64,000 bases of DNA from Membranipora membranacea (lineage: Eukaryota > Bryozoa > Gymnolaemata > Cheilostomatida > Membraniporidae), in NCBI GenBank assembly GCA_914767715.1, contig OU612074.1, positions 8,075,501-8,139,500 of the forward strand, given 5' to 3'. Of this stretch, positions 36,756-50,300 are shown piece by piece. The position numbers and the translations under genes were made by a program. The notes beneath the pieces were generated by a model that made no database searches, had not been told where the DNA came from, and worked only from the letters and a program-made list of their open reading frames with translations. Within the stretch, counting starts at the first letter, position 1. Every line of letters begins with the position of its first letter.

Positions 36756-38357
36756 TTGCTTCCAACCTACCTCATAGGGAGGAGCAACTCCTGCTTGTCT
36801 CAAATCTGAAATCCGTTTGGCTCTGTGGGTCTCCGTTCTCCGTCAGCGCCAACTTTAACGACGTCCACTTTCACACTAAAAAAACATGCCAAACGGCAGC
36901 AGTAAAAAATTAAATCTCTGTCGCAATCATACCTAACTCCGACCAGTTCAAGCCCCCAAGGACCTTATTTAAAATCCAGAATATGGAGATCCTCGGATAA
37001 CCTGGTGGCTAATTAAGCTGACTTTAAATTTTCAAAAATATACCAAGGGTGGGTATCATGGTTTTTTTTCGCTCGGGTCATAAAATAGATTTGCTTCCAA
37101 CCTACCTCATAAGGAGGAGCAACTCCTGCTTGTCTCAAATCTGAAATCCGTTTGGCTCTGTGGGTCTCCGTTCTCCGTCAGCGCCAACTTTAACGACGTC
37201 CACTTTCACACTAAAAAAACATGCCAAACGGCAGCAGTAAAAAATTAAATCTCTGTCGCAATCATACCTAACTCCGACAAGTTCAAGCCCCCAAGGACCT
37301 TATTTAAAATCCAGAATATGGAGATCCTCGGATAACCTGGTGGCTAATTAAGCTGACTTTAAATTTTCAAAAATATACCAACGGTGGGTATCATGGTTTT
37401 TTTTCGCTCGGGTCAAAAAATAGATCTGCTTTCAACCTACCTCATAAGGAGGAGCAACTCCTGCATGTCTCAAATCTGAAATCCGTTTGGCTCTGTGGGT
37501 CTCCGTTCTCCGTCAGCGCCAACTTTAACGACGTCCACTTTCACACTAAAAAAACATGCCAAACGGCAGCAGCAAAAAATTAAATCTCTGTCGCAATCAT
37601 ACCTAACTCCGACCAGTTCAAGCCCCCAAGGACCTTATTTAAAATCCAGAATATGGAGATCCTCGGATAACCTGGTGGCTAATTAAGCTGACTTTAAATT
37701 TTCAAAAATATACCAAGGGTGGGTATCATGGTTTTTTTCCGCTCGGGTCAAAAAATAGATTTGCTTCCAACCTACCTCATAAGGAGGAGCAACTCCTGCT
37801 TGTCTCAAATCTGAAATCCGTTTGGCTCTGTGGGTCTCCGTTCTCCGTCAGCGCCAACTTTAACGACGTCCACTTTCACACTAAAAAAACATGCCAAACG
37901 GCAGCAGGAAAAAATTAAATCTCTGTCGCAATCATACCTAACTCCGACCAGTTCAAGCCCCCAAGGACCTTATTTAAAATCCAGAATATGGAGATCCTCG
38001 GATAACTTGGTGGCTAATTAAGCTGACTTTAAATTTTCAAAAATATACCAATGGTGGGTATCATGGTTTTTTTCCGCTCGGGTCAAAAAATAGATTTGCT
38101 TCCAACCTACCTCATAAGGAGGAGCAACTCCTGCTTGTCTCAAATCTGAAATCCGTTTGGCTCTGTGGGTCTCCGTTCTCCGTCAGCGCCAACTTTAACG
38201 ACGTCCACTTTCACACTAAAAAAACATGCCAAGCGGCAGCAGCAAAAAATTAAATCTCTGTCGCAATCATACCTAACTCCGACCAGTTCAAGCCCCCAAG
38301 GACCTTATTTAAAATCCAGAATATGGAGATCCTCTGATAACCTGGTGGCTAATTAAG
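36756..38357 (+). repeat. Mixed monomers between block IV and its displaced copy
   Basis: About five ordinary monomers with isolated variants: CATAGGGAGG (about 36,774; also about 2,697), GTCATAAAATAG (about 37,078), CCGACAAGTTC (about 37,272), CCAACGGTGGG (about 37,378), GCAGCAGGAAAA (about 37,903), ACCAATGGTGGG (about 38,048) and CCTCTGATAACC (about 38,331). I see no higher-order unit within this stretch. Confidence 0.7.
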
Positions 38358-39735
38358 CTGACTTTAAATTTTCAAAAATATACCTAGGGTGGGTATCATG
38401 GTTTTTTTCCGCTCGGGTCAAAAAATAGATTTGCTTCCAACCTACCTCATAAGGAGGAGCAACTCCTGCTTGTCTCAAATCTGAAATCCGTTTGGCTCTG
38501 TGGGTCTCCGTTCTCCGTCAGCGCCAACTTTAACGACGTCCACTTTCACACTAAAAAAACATGCCAAACGGCAGCAGCAAAAAATTAAATCTCTGTCGCA
38601 ATCATACCTAACTCCGACCAGTTCAAGCCCCCAAGGACCTTATTTAAAATCCAGAATATGGAGATCCTCGGATAACCTGGTGGCTAATTAAGCTGACTTT
38701 AAATTTTCAAAAATATACCAAGGGTGGGTATCATGGCTTTTTTCCGCTCGGGTCAAAAAATAGATTTGCTTCCAACCTACCTCATAAGGAGGAGCAACTC
38801 CTGCTTGTCTCAAATCTGAAATCCGTTTGGCTCTGTGGGTCTCCGTTCTCCGTCAGCGCCAACTTTAACGACGTCCACTTTCACACTAAAAAACATGCCA
38901 AACGGCAGCAGTAAAAAATTAAATCTCTGTCGCAATCATACCTAACTCCGACCAGTTCAAGCCCCCAAGACCTTATTTAAAATCCAGAATATGGAGATCC
39001 TCGGATAACCTGGTGGCTAATTAAGCTGACTTTAAATTTTCAAAAATATTCCAAGGGTGGATATCATGGTTTTTTTCCCTCGGGTCAAAAAATAGATCTG
39101 CTTCCAACCTACCTCATAAGGAGGAGCAACTCCTGCATGTCTCAAATCTGAAATCCGTTTGGCTCTGTGGGTCTCCGTTCTCCGTCAGCGCCAACTTTAA
39201 CGACGCCCACTTTCACACTAAAAAACATGCCAAACGGCAGCAGCAAAAAATTAAATCTCTGTCGCAATCATACCTAACTCCGACCAGTTCAAGCCCCCAA
39301 GGACCTTATTTAAAATCCAGAATATGGAGATCCTCAGATAACCTGGTGGCTAATTAAGCTGACTTTAAATTTTCAAAAATATACCAAGGGTGGGTATCAT
39401 GGTTTTTTTTCGCTCGGGTCAAAAAAAAGATTTGCTTCCAACCTACCTCATAAGGAGGAGCAACTCCTGCTTGTCTCAGATCTGAAATCCGTTTGGCTCT
39501 GTGGGTCTCCGTTCTCCATCAGCGCCAACTTTAACGACGTCCACTTTCACACTAAAAAAACATGCCAAACGGCAGCAGTAAAGAATTAAATCTCTGTCGC
39601 AATCATACCTAACTCCGACCAGTTCAAGCCCCCAAGGACCTTATTTAAAATCCAGAATATGGAGATCCTCGGATAACCTGGTGGCTAATTAAGCTGACTT
39701 TAAATTTTCAAAAATATACCAAGGGTGGGTATCAT
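38358..39735 (+). repeat. Displaced partial copy of 33,340-34,717 (offset 5,018 bp)
   Basis: About four monomers match 33,340-34,717 in order: TACCTAGGGTGGG (33,362 and 38,380), CCCCAAGACC (33,945 and 38,966), ATATTCCAAGGG (34,027 and 39,047), AACGACGCCC (34,181 and 39,199), CTCAGATAACC (34,316 and 39,333), CAAAAAAAAGATTTG (34,402 and 39,420), CTCCATCAGC (34,497 and 39,515) and AGTAAAGAATT (34,559 and 39,578). The match stops near 39,735, where this copy has T7CCGCTCGG and the other T7CCCTCGG. The offset is about 15 monomers. Confidence 0.85.
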
Positions 39736-40029
39736 GGTTTTTTTCCGCTCGGGTCAAAAAATAGATTTGCTTCCAACCTACCTCATAAGGAGGAGCAACT
39801 CCTGCTTGTCTCAAATCTGAAATCCGTTTGGCTCTGTGGGTCTCCGTTCTCCGTCAGCGCCGACTTTAACGACGTCCACTTTCACACTAAAAAAACATGC
39901 CAAACGGCAGCAGTAAAAAATTAAATCTCTGTCGCAATCATACCTAACTCCGACCAGTTCAAGCCCCCAAGGACCTTATTTAAAATCCAGAATATGGAGA
40001 TCCTCGGATAACCTGGTGGCTAATTAAGC

Positions 40030-41700
40030 TGACTTTAAATTTTCAAAAATATACCAAGGGTGGGTATCATGGTTTTTTTTCGCTCGGGTCAAAAAATAGA
40101 TTTGCTTCCAACCTACCTCATAAGGAGGAGCAACTCCTGCTTGTCTCAAATCTGAAATCCGTTTGGCTCTGTGGGTCTCCGTTCTCCGTCAGCGCCAACT
40201 TTAACGACATCCACTTTCACACTAAAAAAACATGCCAAACGGCAGCAGCAAAAAATTAAATCTCTGTCGCAATCATACCTAACTCCGACCAGTTCAAGCC
40301 CCCAAGGACCTTATTTAAAATCCAGAATATGGAGATCCTCGGATAACCTAGTGGCTAATTAAGCTGACTTTAAATTTTCAAAAATATACCAAGGGTGGGT
40401 ATCATGGTTTTTTTTCGCTTGGGTCAAAAAATAGATTTGCTTCCAACCTACCTCATAAGGAGGAGCAACTCCTGCTTGTCTCAAATCTGAAACCCGTTTG
40501 GCTCTGTGGGTCTCCGTTCTCCGTCAGCGCCAACTTTAACGACTTTCACTTTCACACTAAAAAAACATGCCAAACGGCAGCAGTAAAAACTTAAATCTCT
40601 GTCGCAATCATACCTAACTCCGACCAGTTCAAGCCCCCAAGGACCTTATTTTAAATCCAGAATATGGAGATCCTCGGATAACCTGGTGGCTAATTAAGCT
40701 GACTTTAAATTTTCAAAAATATACCAAGGTTGGGTATCATGGTTTTTTTTCGCTCGGGTCAAAAAATAGATCTGCTTCCAACCTACCTCATAAGGAGGAG
40801 CAACTCCTGCATGTCTGAAATCTGAAATCCGTTTGGCTCTGTGGGTCTCCGTTCTCCGTCAGCGCCAACTTTAACGACGTCCACTTTCACACTTAAAAAA
40901 CATGCCAAACGGCAGCAGCAAAAAATTAAATCTCTGTCGCAATCATACCTAACTCCGACCAGTTCAAGCCCCCAAGGACCTTATTTAAAATCCAGAATAT
41001 GGAGATCCTCGGATAACCTGGTGGCTAATTAAGCTGACTTTAAATTTTTAAAAATATACCAAGGGTGGGTATCATGGTTTTTTTTCGCTCGGGTCAAAAA
41101 ATAGATTTGCTTCCAACCTACCTCATAAGGAGGAGCAACTCCTGCTTGTCTCAAATCTGAAATCCGTTTGGCTCTGTGGGTCTCCGTTCTCCGTCAGCGC
41201 CAACTTTAACGACGTCCACTTTCACACTAAAAAAACATGCCAAACGGCAGCAGCAAAAAATTAAATCTCTGTCGCAATCATACCTAACTCCGACCAGTTC
41301 AAGCCCCCAAGGACCTTATTTAAAATCCAGAATATGGAGATCCTCGGATAACCTGGTGGCTAATTAAGCTGACTTTAAATTTTCAAAAATATACCAAGGT
41401 TGGGTATCATGGTTTTTTTTCGCTCGGGTCAAAAAATAGATCTGCTTCCAACCTACCTCATAAAGAGGAGCAACTCCTGCATGTCTCAAATCTGAAATCC
41501 GTTTGGCTCTGTGGGTCTCCGTTCTCCGTCAGCGCCAACTTTAACGACGTCCACTTTCACACTTAAAAAACATGCCAAACGGCAGCAGCAAAAAATTAAA
41601 TCTCTGTCGCAATCATACCTAACTCCGACCAGTTCAAGCCCCCAAGGACCTTATTTAAAATCCAGAATATGGAGATCCTCGGATAACCTGGTGGCTAATT
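40030..41700 (+). repeat. Five-monomer segment duplicated at +2,679 bp, copy 1
   Basis: Ordered variants shared with 42,709-44,380: CGCTTGGGTC (about 40,417), GAAACCCGTTTGG (about 40,489), CAGTAAAAACTT (about 40,581), CCAAGGTTGGG (about 40,725 and 41,395) and CACTTAAAAAAC (about 40,890 and 41,560). The last two recur within the segment 670 bp apart, so it contains its own dimer. Differences from copy 2 include GACTTTCACTT (about 40,552) and CATGTCTGAAATC (about 40,811). Confidence 0.85.
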
Positions 41701-42708
41701 AAGCTGACTTTAAATTTTCAAAAATATACCAAGGGTGGGTATCATGGTTTTTTTCCGCTCGGGTCAAAAAATAGATTTGCTTCCAACCTACCTCATAAGG
41801 AGGAGCAACTCCTGCTTGTCTCAAATCTGAAATCCGTTTGGCTCTGTGGGTCTCCGTTCTCCGTCGGCGCCAACTTTAACGATGTCCACTTTCACACTAA
41901 AAAAACATGCCAAACGGCAGCAGCAAAAAATTAAATCTCTGTCGCAATCATACCTAACTCCGACCAGTTCAAGCCCACAAGGACCTTATTTACAATCCAG
42001 AATATGGAGATCCTCGGATAACCTGGTGGCTAATTAAGCTGACTTTAAATTTTCAAAAATATACCAAGGGTGGGTATCATGGTTTTTTTCCGCTCGGGTC
42101 AAAAAATAGATTTGCTTCCAACCTACCTCATAAGGAGGAGCAACTCCTGCTTGTCTCAAATCTGAAATCCGTTTGGCTCTGTGGGTCTCCGTTCTCCATC
42201 AGCGCCACCTTTAACGACGTCCACTTTCACACTAAAAAAACATGCCAAACGGCAGCAGTAAAAAATTAAATCTCTGTCGCAATCATACCTAACTCCGACC
42301 AGTTCAAGCCCCCAAGGACCTTATTTAAAATCCAGAATATGGAGATCCTCGGATAACCTGGTGGCTAATTAAGCTGACTTTAAATTTTCAAAAATATACC
42401 AAGGATGGGTATCATGGTTTTTTTTGCTCAGGTCAAAAAATAGATCTGCTTCCAACCTACCTCATAAGGAGGAGCAACTCCTGCATGTCTCAAATCTGAA
42501 ATCCGTTTGGCTCTGTGGGTCTCCGTTCTCCGTCAGCGCCAACTTTAACGACGTCCACTTTCACACTAAAAAAACATGCCAAACGGCATCAGCAAAAAAT
42601 TAAATCTCTGTCGCAATCATACCTAACTGCGACCAGTTCAAGCCCCCAAGGACCTTATTTAAAATCCAGAATATGGAGATCCTCGGATAACCTGGTGGCT
42701 AATTAAGC
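41701..42708 (+). repeat. Three monomers between the two copies of the 2,679-bp-offset repeat
   Basis: Scattered private variants: CGTCGGCGCC (about 41,863), AACGATGTCC (about 41,878), TTTACAATCC (about 41,989), CTCCATCAGCGCCACC (about 42,195), CCAAGGATGGG with GCTCAGGTC (about 42,401-42,433), CGGCATCAGC (about 42,585) and AACTGCGACC (about 42,625). CCAAGGATGGG with GCTCAGGTC also occurs in tetramer block I and near 30,015-30,045. Confidence 0.7.
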
Positions 42709-44380
42709 TGACTTTAAATTTTCAAAAATATACCAAGGGTGGGTATCATGGTTTTTTTTCGCTCGGGTCAAAAAATAGATTTGCTTCCAACCTACCTCAT
42801 AAGAAGGAGCAACTCCTGCTTGTCTCAAATCTGAAATCCGTTTGGCTCTGTGGGTCTCCGTTCTCCGTCAGCGCCAACTTTAACGACGTCCACTTTCACA
42901 CTAAAAAAACATGCCAAACGGCAGCAGCAAAAAATTAAATCTCTGTCGCAATCATACCTAACTCCGACCAGTTCAAGCCCCCAAGGACCTTATTTAAAAT
43001 CCAGAATATGGAGATCCTCGGATAACCTAGTGGCTAATTAAGCTGACTTTAAATTTTCAAAAATATACCAAGGGTGGGTATCATGGTTTTTTTTCGCTTG
43101 GGTCAAAAAATAGATTTGCTTCCAACCTACCTCATAAGGAGGAGCAACTCCTGCTTGTCTCAAATCTGAAACCCGTTTGGCTCTGTGGGTCTCCGTTCTC
43201 CGTCAGCGCCAACTTTAACGACGTTCACTTTCACACTAAAAAAACATGCCAAACGGCAGCAGTAAAAACTTAAATCTCTGTCGCAATCATACCTAACTCC
43301 GACCAGTTCAAGCCCCCAAGGACCTTATTTAAAATCCAGAATATGGAGATCCTCGGATAACCTGGTGGCTAATTAAGCTGACTTTAAATTTTCAAAAATA
43401 TACCAAGGTTGGGTATCATGGTTTTTTTTCGCTCGGGTCAAAAAATAGATCTGCTTCCAACCTACCTCATAAGGAGGAGCAACTCCTGCATGTCTCAAAT
43501 CTGAAATCCGTTTGGCTCTGTGGGTCTCCGTTCTCCGTCAGCGCCAACTTTAACGACGTCCACTTTCACACTTAAAAAACATGCCAAACGGCAGCAGCAA
43601 AAAATTAAATCTCTGTCGCAATCATACCTAACTCCGACCAGTTCAAGCCCCCAAGGACCTTATTTAAAATCCAGAATATGGAGATCCTCGGATAACCTGG
43701 TGGCTAATTAAGCTCACTTTAAATTTTCAAAAATATACCAAGGGTGGGTATCATGGTTTTTTTTCGCTCGGGTCAAAAAATAGATTTGCTTCCAACCTAC
43801 CTCATAAGGAGGAGCAACTCCTGCTTGTCTCAAATCTGAAATCCGTTTGGCTCTGTGGGTCTCCGTTCTCCGTCAGCGCCAACTTTAACGACGTCCACTT
43901 TCACACTAAAAAAACATGCCAAACGGCAGCAGCAAAAAATTAAATCTCTGTCGCAATCATTCCTAACTCCGACCAGTTCAAGCCCCCAAGGACCTTATTT
44001 AAAATCCAGAATATGGAGATCCTCGGATAACCTGGTGGCTAATTAAGCTGACTTTAAATTTTCAAAAATATACCAAGGTTGGGTATCATGGTTTTTTTTC
44101 GCTCGGGTCAAAAAATAGATCTGCTTCCAACCTACCTCATAAGGAGGAGCAACTCCTGCATGTCTCAAATCTGAAATCCGTTTGGCTCTGTGGGTCTCCG
44201 TTCTCCGTCAGCGCCAACTTTAACGACGTCCACTTTCACACTTAAAAAACATGCCAAACGGCAGCAGCAAAAAATTAAATCTCTGTCGCAATCATACCTA
44301 ACTCCAACCAGTTCAAGCCCCCAAGGACCTTATTCAAAATCCAGAATATGGAGATCCTCGGATAACCTGGTGGCTAATTA
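42709..44380 (+). repeat. Five-monomer segment duplicated at +2,679 bp, copy 2
   Basis: Partner of 40,030-41,700. Carries CGCTTGGGTC (about 43,095), GAAACCCGTTTGG (about 43,168), CAGTAAAAACTT (about 43,260), CCAAGGTTGGG (43,404 and 44,074) and CACTTAAAAAAC (43,569 and 44,239). Its last monomer already shows CTCCAACC (about 44,303) and TTATTCAAAATCC (about 44,330), variants common in the domain to the right. Confidence 0.85.
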
Positions 44381-47300
44381 AGCTGACTTTAAATTTTCAA
44401 AAATATACCAAGGGTGGGTATCATGGTTTTTTTTCGCTCGGGTCAAAAAATAGATCTGCTTCCAACCTACCTCATAAGGAGGAGCAACTCCTGCATGTCT
44501 CAAATCTGAAATCCGTTTGGCTGTGTGGGTCTCCGTTCTCCGTCAGCGCCAACTTTAACGACGTCCACTTTCACACTAAAAAAACATGCCAAACGGCAGC
44601 AGTAAAAAATTAAATCTCTGTCGCAATCATACCTAACTCCGACCAGTTCAAGCCCCCAAGGACCTTATTCAAAATCCAGAATATGGAGATCCTCGGATAA
44701 CCTGGTGGCTAATTAAGCTGACTTTAACTTTTCAAAAATATACCAAGGGTGGGTATCATGGTTTTTTTTCCGCTCGGGTCAAAAAATAGATCTGCTTCCA
44801 ACCTACCTCATAAGGAGGAGCAACTCCTGCATGTGTCAAATCTGAAATCCGTTTGGCTCTGTGGGTCTCCGTTCTCCGTCAGCGCCAACTTTAACGACGT
44901 CCACTTTCACACTAAAAAAACATGCCAAACGGCAGCAGTAAAAAATTAAATCTCTGTCGCAATCATACCTAACTCCGACCAGTTCAAGCCCCCAAGGACC
45001 TTATTTAAAATCCAGAATATGGAGATCCTCGGATAACCTGGTGGCTAATTAAGCTGACTTTAAATTTTCAAAAATATACCAAGGGTGGGTATCATGGTTT
45101 TTTTTCGCTCGGGTCAAAAAATAGATCTGCTTCCAACCTACCTCATAAGGAGGAGCAACTCCTGCATGTCTCAAATCTGAAATCCGTTTGGCTCTGTGGG
45201 TCTCCGTTCTCCGTCAGCGCCAACTTTAACGACGTCCACTTTCACACTAAAAAAACATGCCAAACGGCAGCAGTAAAAAATTAAATCTCTGTCGCAATCA
45301 TACCTAACTCCGACCAGTTCAAGCCCCCAAGGACCTTATTTAAAATCCAGAATATGGAGATCCTCGGATAACCTGGTGGCTAATTAAGCTGACTTTAAAT
45401 TTTCAAAAATATACCAAGGGTGGGTATCATGGTTTTTTTTCGCTCGGGTCAAAAAATAGATCTGCTTCCAACCTACCTCATAAGGAGGAGCAACTCCTGC
45501 ATGTCTCAAATCTGAAATCCGTTTGGCTCTGTGGGTCTCCGTTCTCCGTCAGCGCCAACTTTAACGACGTCCACTTTCACACTAAAAAAACATGCCAAAC
45601 GGCAGCAGTAAAAAATTAAATCTCTGTCGCAATCATACCTAACTCCGACCAGTTCAAGCCCCCAAGGACCTTATTTAAAATCCAGAATATGGAGATCCTC
45701 GGATAACCTGGTGGCTAATTAAGCTGACTTTAAATTTTCAAAAATATACCAAGGGTGGGTATCATGGTTTTTTTTTGCTCGGGTCAAAAAATAGATCTGC
45801 TTCCAACCTACCTCATAAGGAGGAGCAACTCCTGCATGTCTCAAATCTGATATCCGTTTTGCTCTGTGGGTCTCCGTTCTCCGTCAGCGCCAACTTTAAC
45901 GACGTCCACTTTCACACTAAAAAAACATGCCAAACGGCAGCAGTAAAAAATTAAATCTCTGTCGCAATCATACCTAACTCCGACCAGTTCAAGCCCCCAA
46001 GGACCTTATTTAAAATCCAGAATATGGAGATCCTCGGATAACCTGGTGGCTAATTAAGCTGACTTTAAATTTTCAAAAATATACCAAGGGTGGGTATCAT
46101 GGTTTTTTTTCGCTCGGGTCAAAAAATAGATCTGCTTCCAACCTACCTCATAAGGAGGAGCAACTCCTGCATGTCTCAAACCTGAAATCCGTTTGGCTCT
46201 GTGGGTCTCCGTTCTCCGTCAGCGCCAACTTTAACGACGTCCACTTTCACACTAAAAAAACATGCCATACGGCAGCAGTAAAAAATTAAATCTCTGTCGC
46301 AATCATACCTAACTCCGACCAGTTCAAGCCCCCAAGGACCTTATTTAAAATCCAGAATATGGAGATCCTCGGATAACCTGGTGGCTAATTAAGCTGACTT
46401 TAAATTTTCAAAAATATACCAAGGGTGGGTATCATGGTTTTTTTTCGCTCGGGTCAAAAAATAGATCTGCTTCCAACCTACCTCATAAGGAGGAGCAACT
46501 CCTGCATGTCTCAAATCTGAAATCCGTTTGGCTCTGTGGGTCTCCGTTCTCCGTCAGCGCCAACTTTAACGACGTCCACTTTCACACTAAAAAAACATGC
46601 CAAACGGCAGCAGTAAAAAATTAAATCTCTGTCGCAATCATACCTAACTCCGACCAGTTCAAGCCCCCAAGGACCTTATTCAAAATCCAGAATATGGAGA
46701 TCCTCGGATAACCTGGTGGCTAATTAAGCTGACTTTAAATTTTCAAAAATATACCAAGGGTGGGTATCATGGTTTTTTTTCGCTCGGGTCAAAAAATAGA
46801 TCTGCTTCCAACCTACCTCATAAGGAGGAGCAACTCCTGCATGTCTCAAATCTGAAATCCGTTTGGCTCTGTGGGTCTCCGTTCTCCGTCAGCGCCAACT
46901 TTAACGACGTCCACTTTCACACTAAAAAACCATGCCAAACGGCAGCAGTAAAAAATTAAATCTCTGTCGCAATCATACCTAACTGCGACCAGTTCAAGCC
47001 CCCAAGGACCTTATTTAAAATCCAGAATATGGAGATCCTCGGATAACCTGGTGGCTGCTTAAGCTGACTTTAAATTTTCAAAAATATACCAAGGGTGGGT
47101 ATCATGGTTTTTTTTACGCTCGGGTCAAAAAATAGATCTGCTTCCAACCTACCTCATAAGGAGGAGCAACTCCTGCATGTCTCAAATCTGAAATCCGTTT
47201 GGCTCTGTGGGTCTCCGTTCTCCGTCAGCGCCAACTTTAACGACGTCCACTTTCACACTAAAAAAACATGCCAAACGGCAGCAGTAAAAAATTAAATCTC

Positions 47301-50300
47301 TGTCGCAATCATACCTAACTCCGACCAGTTCAAGCCCCCAAGGACCTTATTCAAAATCCAGAATATGGAGATCCTCAGATAACCTGGTGGCTAATTAAGC
47401 TGACTTTAAATTTTCAAAAATATACCAAGGGTGGGTATCATGGTTTTTTTTCGCTCGGGTCAAAAAATAGATCTGCTTCCAACCTACCTCATAAGGAGGA
47501 GCAACTCCTGCATGTCTCAAATCTGAAATCCGTTTGGCTCTGTGGGTCTCCGTTCTCCGTCAGCGCCAACTTTAACGACGTCCACTTTCACACTAAAAAA
47601 ACATGCCAAACGGCAGCAGTAAAAAATTAAATCTCTGTCGCAATCATACCTAACTCCGACCAGTTCAAGCCCCCAAGGACCTTATTTAAAATCCAGAATA
47701 TGGAGATCCTCGGATAACCTGGTGGCTAATTAAGCTGACTTTAAGTTTTCAAAAATATACCAAGGGTGGGTATCATGGTTTTTTTTCGCTCGGGTCAAAA
47801 AATAGATCTGCTTCCAACCTACCTCATAAGGAGGAGCAACTCCTGCATGTCTCAAATCTGAAATCCGTTTGGCTCTGTGGGTCTCTGTTCTCCGTCAGCG
47901 CCAACTTTAACGACGTCCACTTTCACACTAAAAAAACATGCCAAACGGCAGCAGTAAAAAATTAAATCTCTGTCGCAATCATACCTAACTCCGACCAGTT
48001 CAAGCCCCCAAGGACCTTATTCAAAATCCAGAATATGGAGATCCTCGGATAACCTGGTGGCTACTTAAGCTGACTTTAAATTTTCAAAAATATACCAAGG
48101 GTGGGTATCATGGTTTTTTTTCGCTCGGGTCAAAAAATAGATCTGCTTCCAACCTACCTCATAAGGAGGAGCAACTCCTGCATGTCTCAAATCTGAAATC
48201 CGTTTGGCTCTGTGGGTCTCCGTTCTCCGTCAGCGCCAACTTTAACGACGTCCACTTTCACACTAAAAAAACATGCCAAACGGCAGCAGTAAAAAATTAA
48301 ATCTCTGTCGCAATCATACCTAACTCCGACCAGTTCAAGCCCCCAAGGACCTTATTCAAAATCCACAATATGGAGATCCTCGGATAACCTGGTGGCTAAT
48401 TAAGCTGACTTTAAATTTTCAAAAATATACCAAGGGTGGGTATCATGGTTTTTTTTCGCTCCGGTCAAAAAATAGATCTGCTTCCAACCTACCTCATAAG
48501 GAGGAGCAACTCCTGCATGTCTCAAATCTGAAATCCGTTTGGCTCTGTGGGTCTCCGTTCTCCGTCAGCGCCAACTTTAACGACGTCCACTTTCACACTA
48601 AAAAACATGCCAAACGGCAGCAGTAAAAAATTTAATCTCTGTCGCAATCATACCTAACTCCAACCAGTTCAAGCCCCCAAGGACCTTATTCAAAATCCAG
48701 AATATGGAGATCCTCGGATAACCTGGTGGCTAATTAAGCTGACTTTAAATTTTCAAAAATATACCAAGGGTGGGTATCATGGTTTTTTTTCGCTCGGGTC
48801 AAAAAATAGATCTGCTTCCAACCTACCTCATAAGGAGGAGCAACTCCTGCATGTCTCAAATCTGAAATCCGTTTGGCTGTGTGGGTCTCCGTTCTCCGTC
48901 AGCGCCAACTTTAACGACGTCCACTTTCACACTAAAAAAACATGCCAAACGGCAGCAGTAAAAAATTAAATCTCTGTCGCAATCATACCTAACTCCGACC
49001 AGTTCAAGCCCCCAAGGACCTTATTCAAAATCCAGAATATGGAGATCCTCGGATAACCTGGTGGCTAATTAAGCTGACTTTAACTTTTCAAAAATATACC
49101 AAGGGTGGGTATCATGGTTTTTTTTCGCTCGGGTCAAAAAATAGATCTGCTTCCAACCTACCTCATAAGGAGGAGCAACTCCTGCATGTGTCAAATCTGA
49201 AATCCGTTTGGCTCTGTGGGTCTCCGTTCTCCGTCAGCGCCAACTTTAACGACGTCCACTTTCACACTAAAAAAACATGCCAAACGGCAGCAGTAAAAAA
49301 TTAAATCTCTGTCGCAATCATACCTAACTCCGACCAGTTCAAGCCCCCAAGGACCTTATTCAAAATCCAGAATATGGAGATCCTCGGATAACCTGGTGGC
49401 TACTTAAGCTGACTTTAAATTTTCAAAAATATACCAAGGGTGGGCATCATGGTTTTTTTTCGCTCGGGTCAAAAAATAGATCTGCTTCCAACCTACCTCA
49501 TAAGGAGGAGCAACTCCTGCATGTCTCAAATCTGAAATCCGTTTGGCTCTGTGGGTCTCCGTTCTCCGTCAGCGCCAACTTTAACGACGTCCACTTTCAC
49601 ACTAAAAAAACATGCCAAACGGCAGCAGTAAAAAATTAAATCTCTGTCACAATCATACCTAACTCCGACCAGTTCAAGCCCCCAAGGACCTTATTTAAAA
49701 TCCAGAATATGGAGATCCTCGGATAACCTGGTGGCTAATTAAGCTGACTTTAAATTTTCAAAAATATACCAAGGGTGGGTATCATGGTTTTTTTTCGCTC
49801 GGGTCAAAAAATAGATCTGCTTCCAACCTACCTCATAAGGAGGAGCAACTCCTGCATGTCTCAAATCTGAAATCCGTTTGGCTCTGTGGGTCTCCGTTCT
49901 CCGTCAGCGCCAACTTTAACGACGTCCACTTTCACACTAAAAAAACATGCCAAACGGCAGCAGTAAAAAATTAAATCTCTGTCGCAATCATACCTAACTC
50001 CGACCAGTTCAAGCCCCCAAGGACCTTATTCAAAATCCAGAATATGGAGATCCTCGGATAACCTGGTGGCTACTTAAGCTGACATTAAATTTTCAAAAAT
50101 ATACCAAGGGTGGGTATCATGGTTTTTTTTCGCTCAGGTCAAAAAATAGATCTGCTTCCAACCTACCTCATAAGGAGGAGCAACTCCTGCTTGTCTCAAA
50201 TCTGAAATCCGTTTGGCTCTGTGGGTCTCCGTTCTCCGTCAGCGCCAACTTTAACGACGTCCACTTTCACACTAAAAAAACATGCCAAACGGCAGCAGTA

